Shown piece by piece: positions 25,739 through 37,902 of a DNA stretch of 64,000 bases; positions within the stretch are counted from its first letter, which is position 1, and each line of letters begins with the position of its first letter. The DNA lies in assembly GCF_002118315.1 (NCBI RefSeq), contig NZ_MTSZ01000001.1:1054001-1118000 (forward strand), given 5' to 3'. Under the pieces are notes generated by a model that was not told the DNA's origin, did not search any database, and was given only the letters and a program-made list of their open reading frames with translations. Made by a program: the position numbers and the translations under genes. The stretch comes from Kiloniella majae (GTDB taxonomy: Bacteria; Pseudomonadota; Alphaproteobacteria; Kiloniellales; Kiloniellaceae).

Positions 25739-26692
25739 ATGTCTCAACAGGCTCTTCCAGAAAACCATCTTATACATAGCCTGCCCCCCGTTCGGGGCAA
25801 CTATAAGACTGATGCGCAATTGGCAAAGGTCACGTGGTTTAAAGTCGGGGGCCCAACAGACGTACTTTATACACCCGCAGATCAGGACGATCTAATTCAC
25901 TTTCTACAGAACAAACCAGTAGATACACCAGTGCTTGTCATCGGAGTAGGGTCAAATCTCTTGATCCGTGACGGTGGTATTCCCGGCGTTGTTATTCGCC
26001 TCGGTCCTGCTTTTGCAAAGGTAGAAGCATCTGATGAAACAAAAAATCAGATTATTACCGGTGCCGCAGCCTTAGATGTCAAAGTCGCAAAAACAGCAAT
26101 GAAAGCAGGAATTACCGGATTGGAATTCCTCTGTGGTGTTCCCGGCACAATTGGTGGTGCATTGCGAATGAATGCCGGGGCTTACGGTCGAGAAACCAAA
26201 GACATCTTGGTTTGGGCCGAAGCAATTGACTTATCAGGAAACATTCAACGCTTTAGTCCCGAGCAATTAGGGTATGCCTATCGTCATTGTGAATTGGGAA
26301 AAGAGTGGATTTTTGTTCGTGCCTGTTTTGTCGGCACAGCTGGAAATTCAAGCGAAATTGCTGAGAGAATGAAAGAAATTCAGGATGCACGGGGCAGCAC
26401 ACAACCCATTAAATCCCGTACAGGCGGCAGTACGTTTAAAAATCCTGATGACAACAAAGCCTGGCAGTTAATCGACAAAGCGGGATGCCGTGGCCTCAAG
26501 ATTGGTGACGCTCAAGTATCTGAACAACATTGTAATTTTCTGATTAACAATGACAAAGCATCCGCACGTGATCTGGAAAATCTTGGCGAAGAAGTCAGGA
26601 AACGGGTCAAAGAAACCTCGGGCATAGAATTGCACTGGGAAATAAAACGCCTGGGAAACAAAACGCCTGAAAATAAAGCTGGCGAGCACTAA
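25739..26692 (+). CDS. murB: UDP-N-acetylenolpyruvoylglucosamine reductase MurB
   Basis: 317 residues, FAD-dependent. The TWFKVGGPTDVLYTP opening, VIGVGSNLLIRDGGIPGVVI flavin-binding segment, GIPG-type loop FLCGVPGTIGGALRMNAGAYG and the late SGGSTFKNP-like motif RTGGSTFKNPD with the active-site serine are visible. It reduces UDP-GlcNAc-enolpyruvate to UDP-MurNAc with NADPH. The length and motifs suggest type II MurB, without the enteric insertion. It is followed by ddl after 23 bp. Confidence 0.95.
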   Translation: MSQQALPENHLIHSLPPVRGNYKTDAQLAKVTWFKVGGPTDVLYTPADQDDLIHFLQNKPVDTPVLVIGVGSNLLIRDGGIPGVVIRLGPAFAKVEASDETKNQIITGAAALDVKVAKTAMKAGITGLEFLCGVPGTIGGALRMNAGAYGRETKDILVWAEAIDLSGNIQRFSPEQLGYAYRHCELGKEWIFVRACFVGTAGNSSEIAERMKEIQDARGSTQPIKSRTGGSTFKNPDDNKAWQLIDKAGCRGLKIGDAQVSEQHCNFLINNDKASARDLENLGEEVRKRVKETSGIELHWEIKRLGNKTPENKAGEH

Positions 26693-26715
26693 GAATATAA
26701 AAGGAAGAAGCATTT

Positions 26716-27648
26716 ATGACCTGTCATGTCGCATTACTAAAAGGTGGTTTTTCAGCTGAGCGAGACGTGTCTCTTGCCAGCGGAGCTGCCTGTGCTGAGG
26801 CATTGCGCAAGGCAGGTTATACCGTAACGGAAATAGATGTTAGCCAAGATATCCCGGCATTGATTTCTCAGTTGCAAGAAAGCAAAGCTGTTGTCGTTTT
26901 CAATGCTCTCCACGGACAGTGGGGCGAAGATGGCTGTGTTCAGGGATTCCTGGAACTCTTGTCTCTGCCTTATACACATTCCAAGGTTCTAAGCTCTGCC
27001 CTTGCCATGCACAAAGAACGTGCCAAAGCGATGGTTGAGCAAGTTGGCGTACGTGTTCCCGAGAGCAAAAGCATTCAGGCCGTTGATCTGGCTGCGGGTG
27101 ATCCCTTGCCCCGACCGTATGTTATCAAGCCATTGAGCGAAGGCTCATCCGTTGGTGTTCACATTGTCTTCGAAGGGGACAATCACGTTGCGGCAACGCG
27201 CGAAGATCTCGGGTTTTCCGGCGATATAATGGTTGAACGTTATATCCCCGGACGTGAACTGACTGTTGCTGTGATGGGTGACAAGCCACTCGCCGTTACA
27301 GAGCTTTCTCCTAAAGAAGGGTTTTATGATTACGAAGCCAAGTATACTGAGGGCAAAACCGATCATATAATTCCTGCATCAATTCCTGAAGCCATATACC
27401 AAGAAGCACTGGATGCTGCCCTGAAATCACATCAGGTTCTTGGTTGTGCCGGAGTAAGTCGAAGTGATTTCCGCTACGACGACACAGCAAATGGTGACGG
27501 CAAACTCTATTACCTGGAAACCAACACACAACCTGGAATGACAGACCTCAGTCTGGTCCCCGAGCAGGCAAAACATATCGGTATTTCTTTCTCTGAACTC
27601 TGTTCCTGGATGGTCCAAGAAGCCTTGGGGAACAAGGAGGAGCTATGA
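26716..27648 (+). CDS. ddl: D-alanine-D-alanine ligase
   Basis: 310 residues, ATP-grasp. Motifs: LKGGFSAERDVSLASG at the N-terminus, FNALHGQWGEDGCVQG, the KPLSEGSSVGV serine loop, ATP-grasp segment VERYIPGRELTVAV and the YYLETNTQPGMTDLSLVPEQA C-terminus with Mg ligands. It makes the D-Ala-D-Ala dipeptide used by MurF. A GGAG-type site at its end serves ftsQ, whose start overlaps the stop by 4 nt. Confidence 0.96.
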   Translation: MTCHVALLKGGFSAERDVSLASGAACAEALRKAGYTVTEIDVSQDIPALISQLQESKAVVVFNALHGQWGEDGCVQGFLELLSLPYTHSKVLSSALAMHKERAKAMVEQVGVRVPESKSIQAVDLAAGDPLPRPYVIKPLSEGSSVGVHIVFEGDNHVAATREDLGFSGDIMVERYIPGRELTVAVMGDKPLAVTELSPKEGFYDYEAKYTEGKTDHIIPASIPEAIYQEALDAALKSHQVLGCAGVSRSDFRYDDTANGDGKLYYLETNTQPGMTDLSLVPEQAKHIGISFSELCSWMVQEALGNKEEL

Positions 27649-28505
27649 GTAGTAATAAAAAAACCACGCGCAGACGCAAAAGACCTCAGAAAAGGAGTAA
27701 AATTCCTTTTCGAGATACAAACTGGCGCAAAGTATTTTGGGGCACAGCCGCCGGAAGCCTAGTCGCAACTGTCGGGCTTGTCACGGTACTATGGACTAAT
27801 GGCTGGATACCGGAAAAGATCAATCAAGGCGTTGAAGACTTTCATGGTATGACCGCTGATGCTGGGTTATCGGTAGAAGACGTCCTTGTCGAGGGCCGTA
27901 AAAGAAGCAACGCTGCAGCTATCCTCAGTAAACTGGATGTAGAGCGCGGCACACCGATTTTATCTTTTTCTCCTGAACAGGCAAAAGCGGATCTCGAGGA
28001 ATTACCCTGGGTAAAAAGAGCTATTGTTGAACGCCGCCTGCCGAATATTATTTACGTAAATCTGGAAGAAAGAGAACCACTGGCACTCTGGCAAGAAGAA
28101 GGCGTTCTGCATGTCATTGATCAAAGCGGCGAAGTGATCGCATCTGCCAAGGCCAACAGATTTTCAAAGCTACCACTTATCGTTGGCCCTGATGCCCCTG
28201 ATCACGCCCGCGAAATTCTCGCTCTCATAGAAAGCGAGCCAGAGCTTGGTAATCGAGTAAAAGCAGCCGTTCGTGTGAGTGGACGCCGCTGGAACATCCG
28301 CCTCAACAACGGTGTTGATGTGCAACTTCCCGAAGAAGACGCCAATGACGCCTGGTCTTTCTTTGCCCGTATCGAACGTGACGAAGGTGTTTTAGAGCGA
28401 GACGTTATCGTCGTTGATTTACGCTTGAGAGATCGTCTCATTGTCAGAACGTCCGGTGGCTCTGAAAAAAACAAAACGAAGAAAGTAAAAGGAAAGAAAA
28501 CTTAA
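27645..28505 (+). CDS. ftsQ: cell division protein FtsQ
   Basis: 286 residues. A very basic cytoplasmic tail (KKTTRRRKRPQKRSK) precedes one transmembrane segment (about 31-50), a POTRA domain (about 75-145: VEDVLVEGRKRSNAAAILS) and the FtsQ beta domain (about 150-265). FtsQ recruits FtsL/FtsB to the septum. The last 15 residues are a second Lys-rich tail (EKNKTKKVKGKK), which is unusual for a periplasmic end but seen in some alphaproteobacteria. ftsA follows after 67 bp. Confidence 0.93.
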   Translation: MSSNKKTTRRRKRPQKRSKIPFRDTNWRKVFWGTAAGSLVATVGLVTVLWTNGWIPEKINQGVEDFHGMTADAGLSVEDVLVEGRKRSNAAAILSKLDVERGTPILSFSPEQAKADLEELPWVKRAIVERRLPNIIYVNLEEREPLALWQEEGVLHVIDQSGEVIASAKANRFSKLPLIVGPDAPDHAREILALIESEPELGNRVKAAVRVSGRRWNIRLNNGVDVQLPEEDANDAWSFFARIERDEGVLERDVIVVDLRLRDRLIVRTSGGSEKNKTKKVKGKKT

Positions 28506-28572
28506 TGGTACTGTCCCCTCGTTTCCGGACAAAAACAATGATCACGCCTTCTATCCAGGGAAACCGCCAATC

Positions 28573-29844
28573 ATGAAGCGGAACCCCGGGGCTATCAAGC
28601 ATGGAACAATAGCTGCCATAGACGTGGGCAGCAGCAAAATTTGCTGTTTCATTGCTCAAATGGATGGCGATAACCCACCGAAAGTAATCGGTATTGGACA
28701 ACAGGCCAGCCATGGTATGAAGAGCGGCAACATTGTTGATATGGAAGCATTGGAAGATTCCATTCTGAATGCCGTGCATTCTGCAGAGCAAATGGCAAGT
28801 GAAACGGTTAATGCAGTACTCGTAAATCTCTCGGGGGGATCACCAGCATCCCACAACATAAACCTCGAAGTTGCCATCAATGGCCATGAAGTTACTGAAA
28901 CCGACTTGAAACAAGCTCTTGAGCACGCCAGCAAAATTCAGGGGCCAGAAGGCAACGCTGAACAAGGTCGTCAGCTTATTCACTCCCTGCCAACAGGCTT
29001 TACCCTCGACGGTAATCGTGGCGTCAAGGACCCAAGGGGAATGCACGGGGAAATGCTGGGTGTAACAATGCACCTTATTACCGCCGCAGCAAATTCTTTG
29101 CGTAACCTGACAACCTGCGTCAAACGCTGCCACCTTGACCCCCTAAGTTTTGTGCTCACACCTTATGCATCAGGCCTTGCTTGTCTGGTCGATGATGAAA
29201 TGGAACTCGGTGTTACTCTGGTTGATATGGGTGGCACAACAACATCGATTGCCGTCTTCAGCGAAGGAAAGCTGGTGTTCAGTGATGTCATCCCTGTTGG
29301 AGGCCATCACGTGACCAATGATGTTGCACGTGGTCTTTCCACACCAGTCGCCGAAGCTGAACGCATGAAAACCCTGTACGGTCATGCTGTCGCAACCGTT
29401 ACAGATGAACGGGAAATGATTGATGTCCCACAGGTAGGCGAAGAAGCTGGTAGCCAACCGCAACAGGTCCCGCGATCACTTCTAGTCGGCATTATACAGC
29501 CAAGACTGGAAGAAACTTTTGAAATCGTCCGCTCGAAACTGGAAATGAGTGGCTTCGATAAAGTTGGTGGGCGGCGTGTTGTTTTGACAGGCGGTGCCAG
29601 CCAGCTTCCTGGCTTACCGGATCTTGCGAGCTTGATTCTCGACAAACAAGTTCGGATCGGTAGACCGATACGCGTAAACGGTTTGGCAGACGCCACAGGC
29701 GGGCCAAGCTTCTCTACCTGCGCGGGTCTTTTGACCTACGCAACCATTGCCCATAACGACGTTCAAACCGAGAAAACCCCCGAGGAGACTCAGCCTCAGA
29801 ACTTCGTGAGTAAGTTTGGGAAGTGGTTCAGTGAAAATTTTTAA
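28573..29844 (+). CDS. ftsA: cell division protein FtsA
   Basis: 423 residues, actin-like ATPase. The phosphate-1 loop AAIDVGSSKICCFIA, the SHS2/1C domain, the phosphate-2 loop VDMGGTTTSIAVF and the adenosine motif VVLTGGASQLPGLPDLA are in order. A C-terminal amphipathic helix (FVSKFGKWFSENF) is the membrane anchor that tethers FtsZ filaments. The RBS is modest (GGGA, 12 bases upstream). The 93 bp to ftsZ include an AT-rich stretch and a short GC hairpin. Confidence 0.95.
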   Translation: MKRNPGAIKHGTIAAIDVGSSKICCFIAQMDGDNPPKVIGIGQQASHGMKSGNIVDMEALEDSILNAVHSAEQMASETVNAVLVNLSGGSPASHNINLEVAINGHEVTETDLKQALEHASKIQGPEGNAEQGRQLIHSLPTGFTLDGNRGVKDPRGMHGEMLGVTMHLITAAANSLRNLTTCVKRCHLDPLSFVLTPYASGLACLVDDEMELGVTLVDMGGTTTSIAVFSEGKLVFSDVIPVGGHHVTNDVARGLSTPVAEAERMKTLYGHAVATVTDEREMIDVPQVGEEAGSQPQQVPRSLLVGIIQPRLEETFEIVRSKLEMSGFDKVGGRRVVLTGGASQLPGLPDLASLILDKQVRIGRPIRVNGLADATGGPSFSTCAGLLTYATIAHNDVQTEKTPEETQPQNFVSKFGKWFSENF

Positions 29845-29937
29845 GAAAAAGTTAGGAATTAGCTCGACTGATTCCACTACTTTATAGTACAACTTGACAA
29901 ACGAATGCGCCGAGTCGGCGTGCAACGGAGGTTAGTG

Positions 29938-31632
29938 ATGGCTTTAAATTTAGATGTACCACCAGTTGATTCCGAACTGACCCCTCAGATTACGGTTATA
30001 GGGGTCGGTGGTGCAGGCGGTAATGCTGTAAACAACATGATCCAGAGTAATCTGGAGGGTGTCGAGTTTTTGATAGCAAATACCGACGCGCAAGCAATCG
30101 CGCAGTCATCATGTGATCGCACGATCCAGCTAGGCAGAAACATTACCCAGGGCCTTGGTGCCGGATCACGTCCAGACATAGGACAAGCTGCAGCAGAGGA
30201 AGCCATGGATGAAATCCTTGGTCACCTCGAAGGCTCGAACATGGTCTTTATTACAGCCGGCATGGGCGGTGGTACCGGAACCGGTGCTGCACCTGTCATT
30301 GCCAAATCAGCACGTGATGCTGGTATTTTGACAGTTGGCGTTGTGACCAAGCCTTTCCACTTCGAAGGTGTGCATCGTATGCGCCTTGCGGAAAAGGGTA
30401 TCGAAGAGCTGGCACAATACGTTGATACGCTGATCATTATTCCAAACCAGAATCTGTTCAGAATTGCCAACGAAAAGACAACCTTCGCCGATGCATTTAA
30501 AATGGCGGATGACGTGTTGCGCTCCGGCGTTAGTGGTGTAACCGACCTTATGGTTATGCCTGGTCTGATCAACCTCGATTTTGCTGATATTCGCGCTGTT
30601 ATGACCGAAATGGGCAAAGCCATGATGGGAACTGGCGAAGCCGATGGCGAAAGCCGTGCGATGGATGCTGCCGAAGCAGCAATTTCCAACCCGCTGCTTG
30701 ACGAAGTATCTATGAAGGGCGCTCGTGGAGTTCTTATAAACATCACAGGTGGACCAGATCTGACACTGTTTGAAGTCGATGAAGCTGCAAACCGCATCCG
30801 GGACGAAGTTGATCCCGAAGCAAACATCATTTTTGGTTCTACATATGATCCGAATATGGAAGGCACCATGCGGGTATCTGTTGTTGCCACCGGTATTGAT
30901 GCTGAATCAATGAAGAACATTCGTCCACCTGAAACGAAAGAATTCAAAGCGCCGCCAGCACCGTTGAATGTGACACCTGAAGCGCCCGCAGAACCACAGC
31001 CTGAACAAGCTGTTGCATCTGTTGCCGAAGCACCTCAACCTGCAGCAACGCCTGTCTCAACACCGGCCGCGGCAGCAAGTGCAGAACCTGCCGCTCAACC
31101 AATTATTGAGACAGGACCATCACAAACAAGTATCGAATCAGCGATCACACGCAGTGAAGCTGATGCTCAGCCTGTTTCCGCAACAGCACCACAAGCTGAA
31201 ATAAAGAACGATACCTTTGTTGCTCCCACCCCGACCACGGTTACAAACCAGAAACCTGCGGCTCCTCAGGTAACAGGGCAAAAGGCAGATCCTTTTGCGG
31301 CGGCTGCTCTGGCTAACGGCACGGACAAACACGAAGATGCATCCAAAAAAGGACGCGGCTTGTTTGGACGCATTACCGGTGGTGCAGCACGTGCTCTTCA
31401 AGCTGCCACGCAGTCCGAAGAACAAGAAGAGCTTGAGATGGGAAAAGCAACTGTTAATGCCCCTGCGACACCTTCTGTGGCACCGACAGCAACCCCATCC
31501 GAATCGCCTGTAGCAGGTAACAGTCAACAGCCAAGATTGACCGGGTTGGATCCTCAAGACCGGATTCAAACGCCATCTACCGAAGAAGACCTTCTGGATA
31601 TCCCAGCATTTCTGCGGCGTCAGGCCAATTAA
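29938..31632 (+). CDS. ftsZ: cell division protein FtsZ
   Basis: 564 residues from the ATG at 29938, which has GGAGG six bases upstream; a reading from 29905 adds 11 non-conserved residues. The tubulin-like GTPase core (about 12-320) has [13 protein letters not shown], the [10 protein letters not shown] signature, and the T7 loop [17 protein letters not shown] long intrinsically disordered linker of about 230 residues, rich in Ala, Pro, Gln, Thr and Glu, leads to the conserved C-terminal peptide [13 protein letters not shown] that binds FtsA. Within the linker a basic stretch [18 protein letters not shown] (about 475-492) is conserved in many alphaproteobacteria. It is much longer than enteric FtsZ, as usual for this class. 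Confidence 0.97.
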   Translation: MALNLDVPPVDSELTPQITVIGVGGAGGNAVNNMIQSNLEGVEFLIANTDAQAIAQSSCDRTIQLGRNITQGLGAGSRPDIGQAAAEEAMDEILGHLEGSNMVFITAGMGGGTGTGAAPVIAKSARDAGILTVGVVTKPFHFEGVHRMRLAEKGIEELAQYVDTLIIIPNQNLFRIANEKTTFADAFKMADDVLRSGVSGVTDLMVMPGLINLDFADIRAVMTEMGKAMMGTGEADGESRAMDAAEAAISNPLLDEVSMKGARGVLINITGGPDLTLFEVDEAANRIRDEVDPEANIIFGSTYDPNMEGTMRVSVVATGIDAESMKNIRPPETKEFKAPPAPLNVTPEAPAEPQPEQAVASVAEAPQPAATPVSTPAAAASAEPAAQPIIETGPSQTSIESAITRSEADAQPVSATAPQAEIKNDTFVAPTPTTVTNQKPAAPQVTGQKADPFAAAALANGTDKHEDASKKGRGLFGRITGGAARALQAATQSEEQEELEMGKATVNAPATPSVAPTATPSESPVAGNSQQPRLTGLDPQDRIQTPSTEEDLLDIPAFLRRQAN

Positions 31633-31700
31633 AAGCAAATATTTCAAAGTACGTTACATTTCGTAACATATTGAAACAAACAGTGATTTGTTAGAGACAG

Positions 31701-31730
31701 GGGGACGAGCTATCGTTCCCTTGTTGCATT
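31701..31730 (+). terminator. possible terminator or attenuator between ftsZ and lpxC
   Basis: GGGGACGA (31701-31708) and TCGTTCCC (31713-31720) form an 8-bp stem (one G-U pair) with a GCTA tetraloop, followed by a T-rich stretch (31721-31732). It could end part of the ftsZ transcripts before lpxC. The T run is interrupted, so termination may be partial or absent. Confidence 0.4.
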
Positions 31731-31787
31731 TTATCGGATGAACAGCTCGGCTGCTCCGGGGGATTAACTAACAAACGAAGCGTACTC

Positions 31788-32741
31788 ATGAAAACCAACA
31801 CTGCTGCCAATCGTGTACTGAAGCAAAAGACACTCAAAAGCGCAATCAATTGCTCTGGTGTCGGCCTACATTCAGGTGACAATGTTGTTATGACGCTTCA
31901 CCCTGCAGAGCCAGGTACTGGTATTGTTTTTCACCGTACCGATGTCGCCGGGAAAGGCGCTATTATTCCAGCAACCTGGGAATACGCCATTGAGTCTCCT
32001 CTCTGTACCACCCTTGTAAAAGGTGATGTGAAAATCGGCACGATTGAGCACCTTATGTCAGCACTCGCTGGTTTTGGTATCGACAACTGTCGTATTGACA
32101 TTAATTCTTGCGAAGTACCCGTTATGGACGGCAGTTCATCTCCCTTTGTGTTTCTAATCGAATGCGCAGGCGTTGTTGAACAGAATGCGCCAAAGCGTGC
32201 CATTCGCATCCTCAAAGAAGTACGTGACGATGAGGAAACCCGCTCTGGTATCCTGAGCCCAGCAGAAGGTTTCTCTGTCAGTTTCGAAATTGATTTTGAT
32301 ACACAAGCAATCGGACGTCAGGAACTCTTTATGGAAGTCCGCCCCGACCAATATAAACAGGAAGTAAGTCGCGCCCGTACTTTCGGCTTCCTGCATGAAG
32401 CAGATCAGCTTCGTAAAATGGGCCTTGCCCGTGGTGGCTCACTGGACAATGCCATTGTTATTGATGGCGATACGGTGATGAATGAAGGCGGTCTTCGTTA
32501 TGGCAACGAATTTGTCCGCCATAAAATTCTAGATTCTATCGGGGATCTGTTCCTTGCAGGCGCACCAATTATTGGTCATTACCACGGCATTAAAAGTGGT
32601 CACGCCCAAACATACCGCTTGGTGAAACAGCTGCTTTCCGACAATAGCGCTTGGGAATGGGCCACCCTACCAGCGGAAAACACTGTTGCTCGCAGCTCTA
32701 GCTTTGTTGCACCGGAACGCGCGGTCGCTGCTTCTGTTTAA
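31788..32741 (+). CDS. lpxC: UDP-3-O-acyl-N-acetylglucosamine deacetylase LpxC
   Basis: 317 residues. Zinc metalloamidase for the committed step of lipid A synthesis. Family segments: INCSGVGLHSG, GTIEHLMSALAGFGIDN (zinc histidine), the EVPVMDGSSSPFVF motif, RTFGFLHEADQLR, and the zinc motif in HKILDSIGDLFLAG with a His-x3-Asp; the catalytic histidine lies in GHAQTYRLV. The 155-bp gap after ftsZ holds hairpins and perhaps its own promoter. It is the last envelope gene before a rho-independent terminator. Confidence 0.96.
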   Translation: MKTNTAANRVLKQKTLKSAINCSGVGLHSGDNVVMTLHPAEPGTGIVFHRTDVAGKGAIIPATWEYAIESPLCTTLVKGDVKIGTIEHLMSALAGFGIDNCRIDINSCEVPVMDGSSSPFVFLIECAGVVEQNAPKRAIRILKEVRDDEETRSGILSPAEGFSVSFEIDFDTQAIGRQELFMEVRPDQYKQEVSRARTFGFLHEADQLRKMGLARGGSLDNAIVIDGDTVMNEGGLRYGNEFVRHKILDSIGDLFLAGAPIIGHYHGIKSGHAQTYRLVKQLLSDNSAWEWATLPAENTVARSSSFVAPERAVAASV

Positions 32742-32763
32742 TATTCATCGTATTGAAGATCAC

Positions 32764-32789
32764 AAAAGCCCGGTTTCACTGGGCTTTTT
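32764..32789 (+). terminator. rho-independent terminator after lpxC
   Basis: AAAAGCCC (32764-32771) pairs with GGGCTTTT (32781-32788), with a 9-nt loop, and a T run follows. It lies 22 bp after the lpxC stop and closes the long dcw operon. Confidence 0.85.
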
Positions 32790-32986
32790 GCATTTATAAA
32801 CGCTGGAAAAATATTTTTTTTATCCTGAAGAGATCAAGTTATCCTTACGACGCTTGAGGACAAGAGTTTGAAGCCCTATAGTGCTCTGGTTATACCCTTA
32901 CCATTGGTGTTTATATGCCTATGGAACAAGCCCGAATAAGTCATTTGGGGATGCATAATTTGGTTTTGGATAAAGAGTAACCTAAG

Positions 32987-33826
32987 ATGAATTTCCGTCT
33001 TTTCGGACAGCAGATTGATAGTTCCTACAAACAAGTGACCCTTGCGGTATCACTCCTCGCATCTTTAGCAGCTTGTAGCTCTGATGACAGACCCGCTTAT
33101 GTAGAGCGCCCCGTTGAAGAACTGTACAACGATGCTAATAGCGCCTTAAAAGCAGGTGACAACGAAGATGCAGCAAGGCTCTTTGACGAAGTTGAGCGTC
33201 AGCATCCTTATTCGGTATGGGCATCAAAGGCACAGTTAATGGCAGCCTATGCTCTTTATTCCGAGAACAGATATGATGATGCCATCAGCGCCTTGGATCG
33301 CTTCATTGATTTGCATCCCGGTAACCGCGATACGCCTTATGCGTATTATCTGAAGGCACTTTGCTATTACGAGCAGATTTCGGACGTCGGACGTGATCAA
33401 AAGATGACGCGTGATGCACTGTCGTCTCTACGGGATGTTGTCCGCAGATTCCCCGAAAGTAAGTATGCACGTGATGCTCAGCTAAAAATTGACCTTGCAA
33501 ACGATCACCTCGCCGGGAAACAGATGACCATCGGGCGCTTCTATCTGAACCGTAAAGAGTACCTTGCCGCAATCAACCGCTTTAGAACTGTCATAGGTCA
33601 ATACCAGACAACCACACACGTCCCAGAAGCATTACATCGCTTGGTAGAGGCGTATCTTGCACTTGGTATTATTGACGAAGCACAAGCAACTGCTTCAGTT
33701 CTAGGGCACAACTTCCCCGGCGAACGTTGGTATCAAGACAGTTACGCGCTCTTAACCGGACAGGATCTGGAACCAGAAGAAAAAGAAGGTTCCTGGATTT
33801 CTGAAGTTTGGGATTCCATTCTCTAG
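32987..33826 (+). CDS. bamD: outer membrane protein assembly factor BamD
   Basis: 279 residues. A lipoprotein signal peptide ends with a lipobox (LASLAAC, Cys30), then comes the TPR-like YfiO/ComL domain (about 45-250: VEELYNDANSALKAGDNEDA, then VERQHPYSVWASKAQLM). BamD joins the Bam complex that folds outer-membrane beta-barrels. It has its own upstream region (about 245 bp after the lpxC terminator at the near end) and recN follows after 13 bp. The lpxC-bamD-recN-ligA order is conserved in alphaproteobacteria. Confidence 0.93.
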   Translation: MNFRLFGQQIDSSYKQVTLAVSLLASLAACSSDDRPAYVERPVEELYNDANSALKAGDNEDAARLFDEVERQHPYSVWASKAQLMAAYALYSENRYDDAISALDRFIDLHPGNRDTPYAYYLKALCYYEQISDVGRDQKMTRDALSSLRDVVRRFPESKYARDAQLKIDLANDHLAGKQMTIGRFYLNRKEYLAAINRFRTVIGQYQTTTHVPEALHRLVEAYLALGIIDEAQATASVLGHNFPGERWYQDSYALLTGQDLEPEEKEGSWISEVWDSIL

Positions 33827-33839
33827 TGATAGGTGCTCC

Positions 33840-37630
<3,791 letters not shown>

Positions 37631-37902
37631 ACTAAAGCGGCTCCACACAACCTTTTTATCATCCAAATCACTTATTTCAACAAGCTATTCTTACAAACAC
37701 TACACACAACCATAGCGATAATTATATTTTCATTTACCCATTATTAGTAAATAAAATTCAAACTTAAAACCGCTCGTAATCTAAAACTACATAACTGCCA
37801 AACTTTGCCGAGTTGGTATATTTCGTAGTCACGAGACAAAACCCCTAGGTTGGATTGAGTATAGGTTCCCACCTCAAACACCTACACAGGAGCGGTTCTG
37901 TC

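Noticed and set aside
29894-29899. TTGACA upstream of ftsZ as an ftsZ promoter
   Set aside because: No -10-like hexamer occurs 16-18 bp downstream, so it was not listed.
30222-30947. 241-codon minus-strand ORF inside ftsZ
   Set aside because: It lies antisense to the conserved GTPase core, whose codon pattern explains the open frame.
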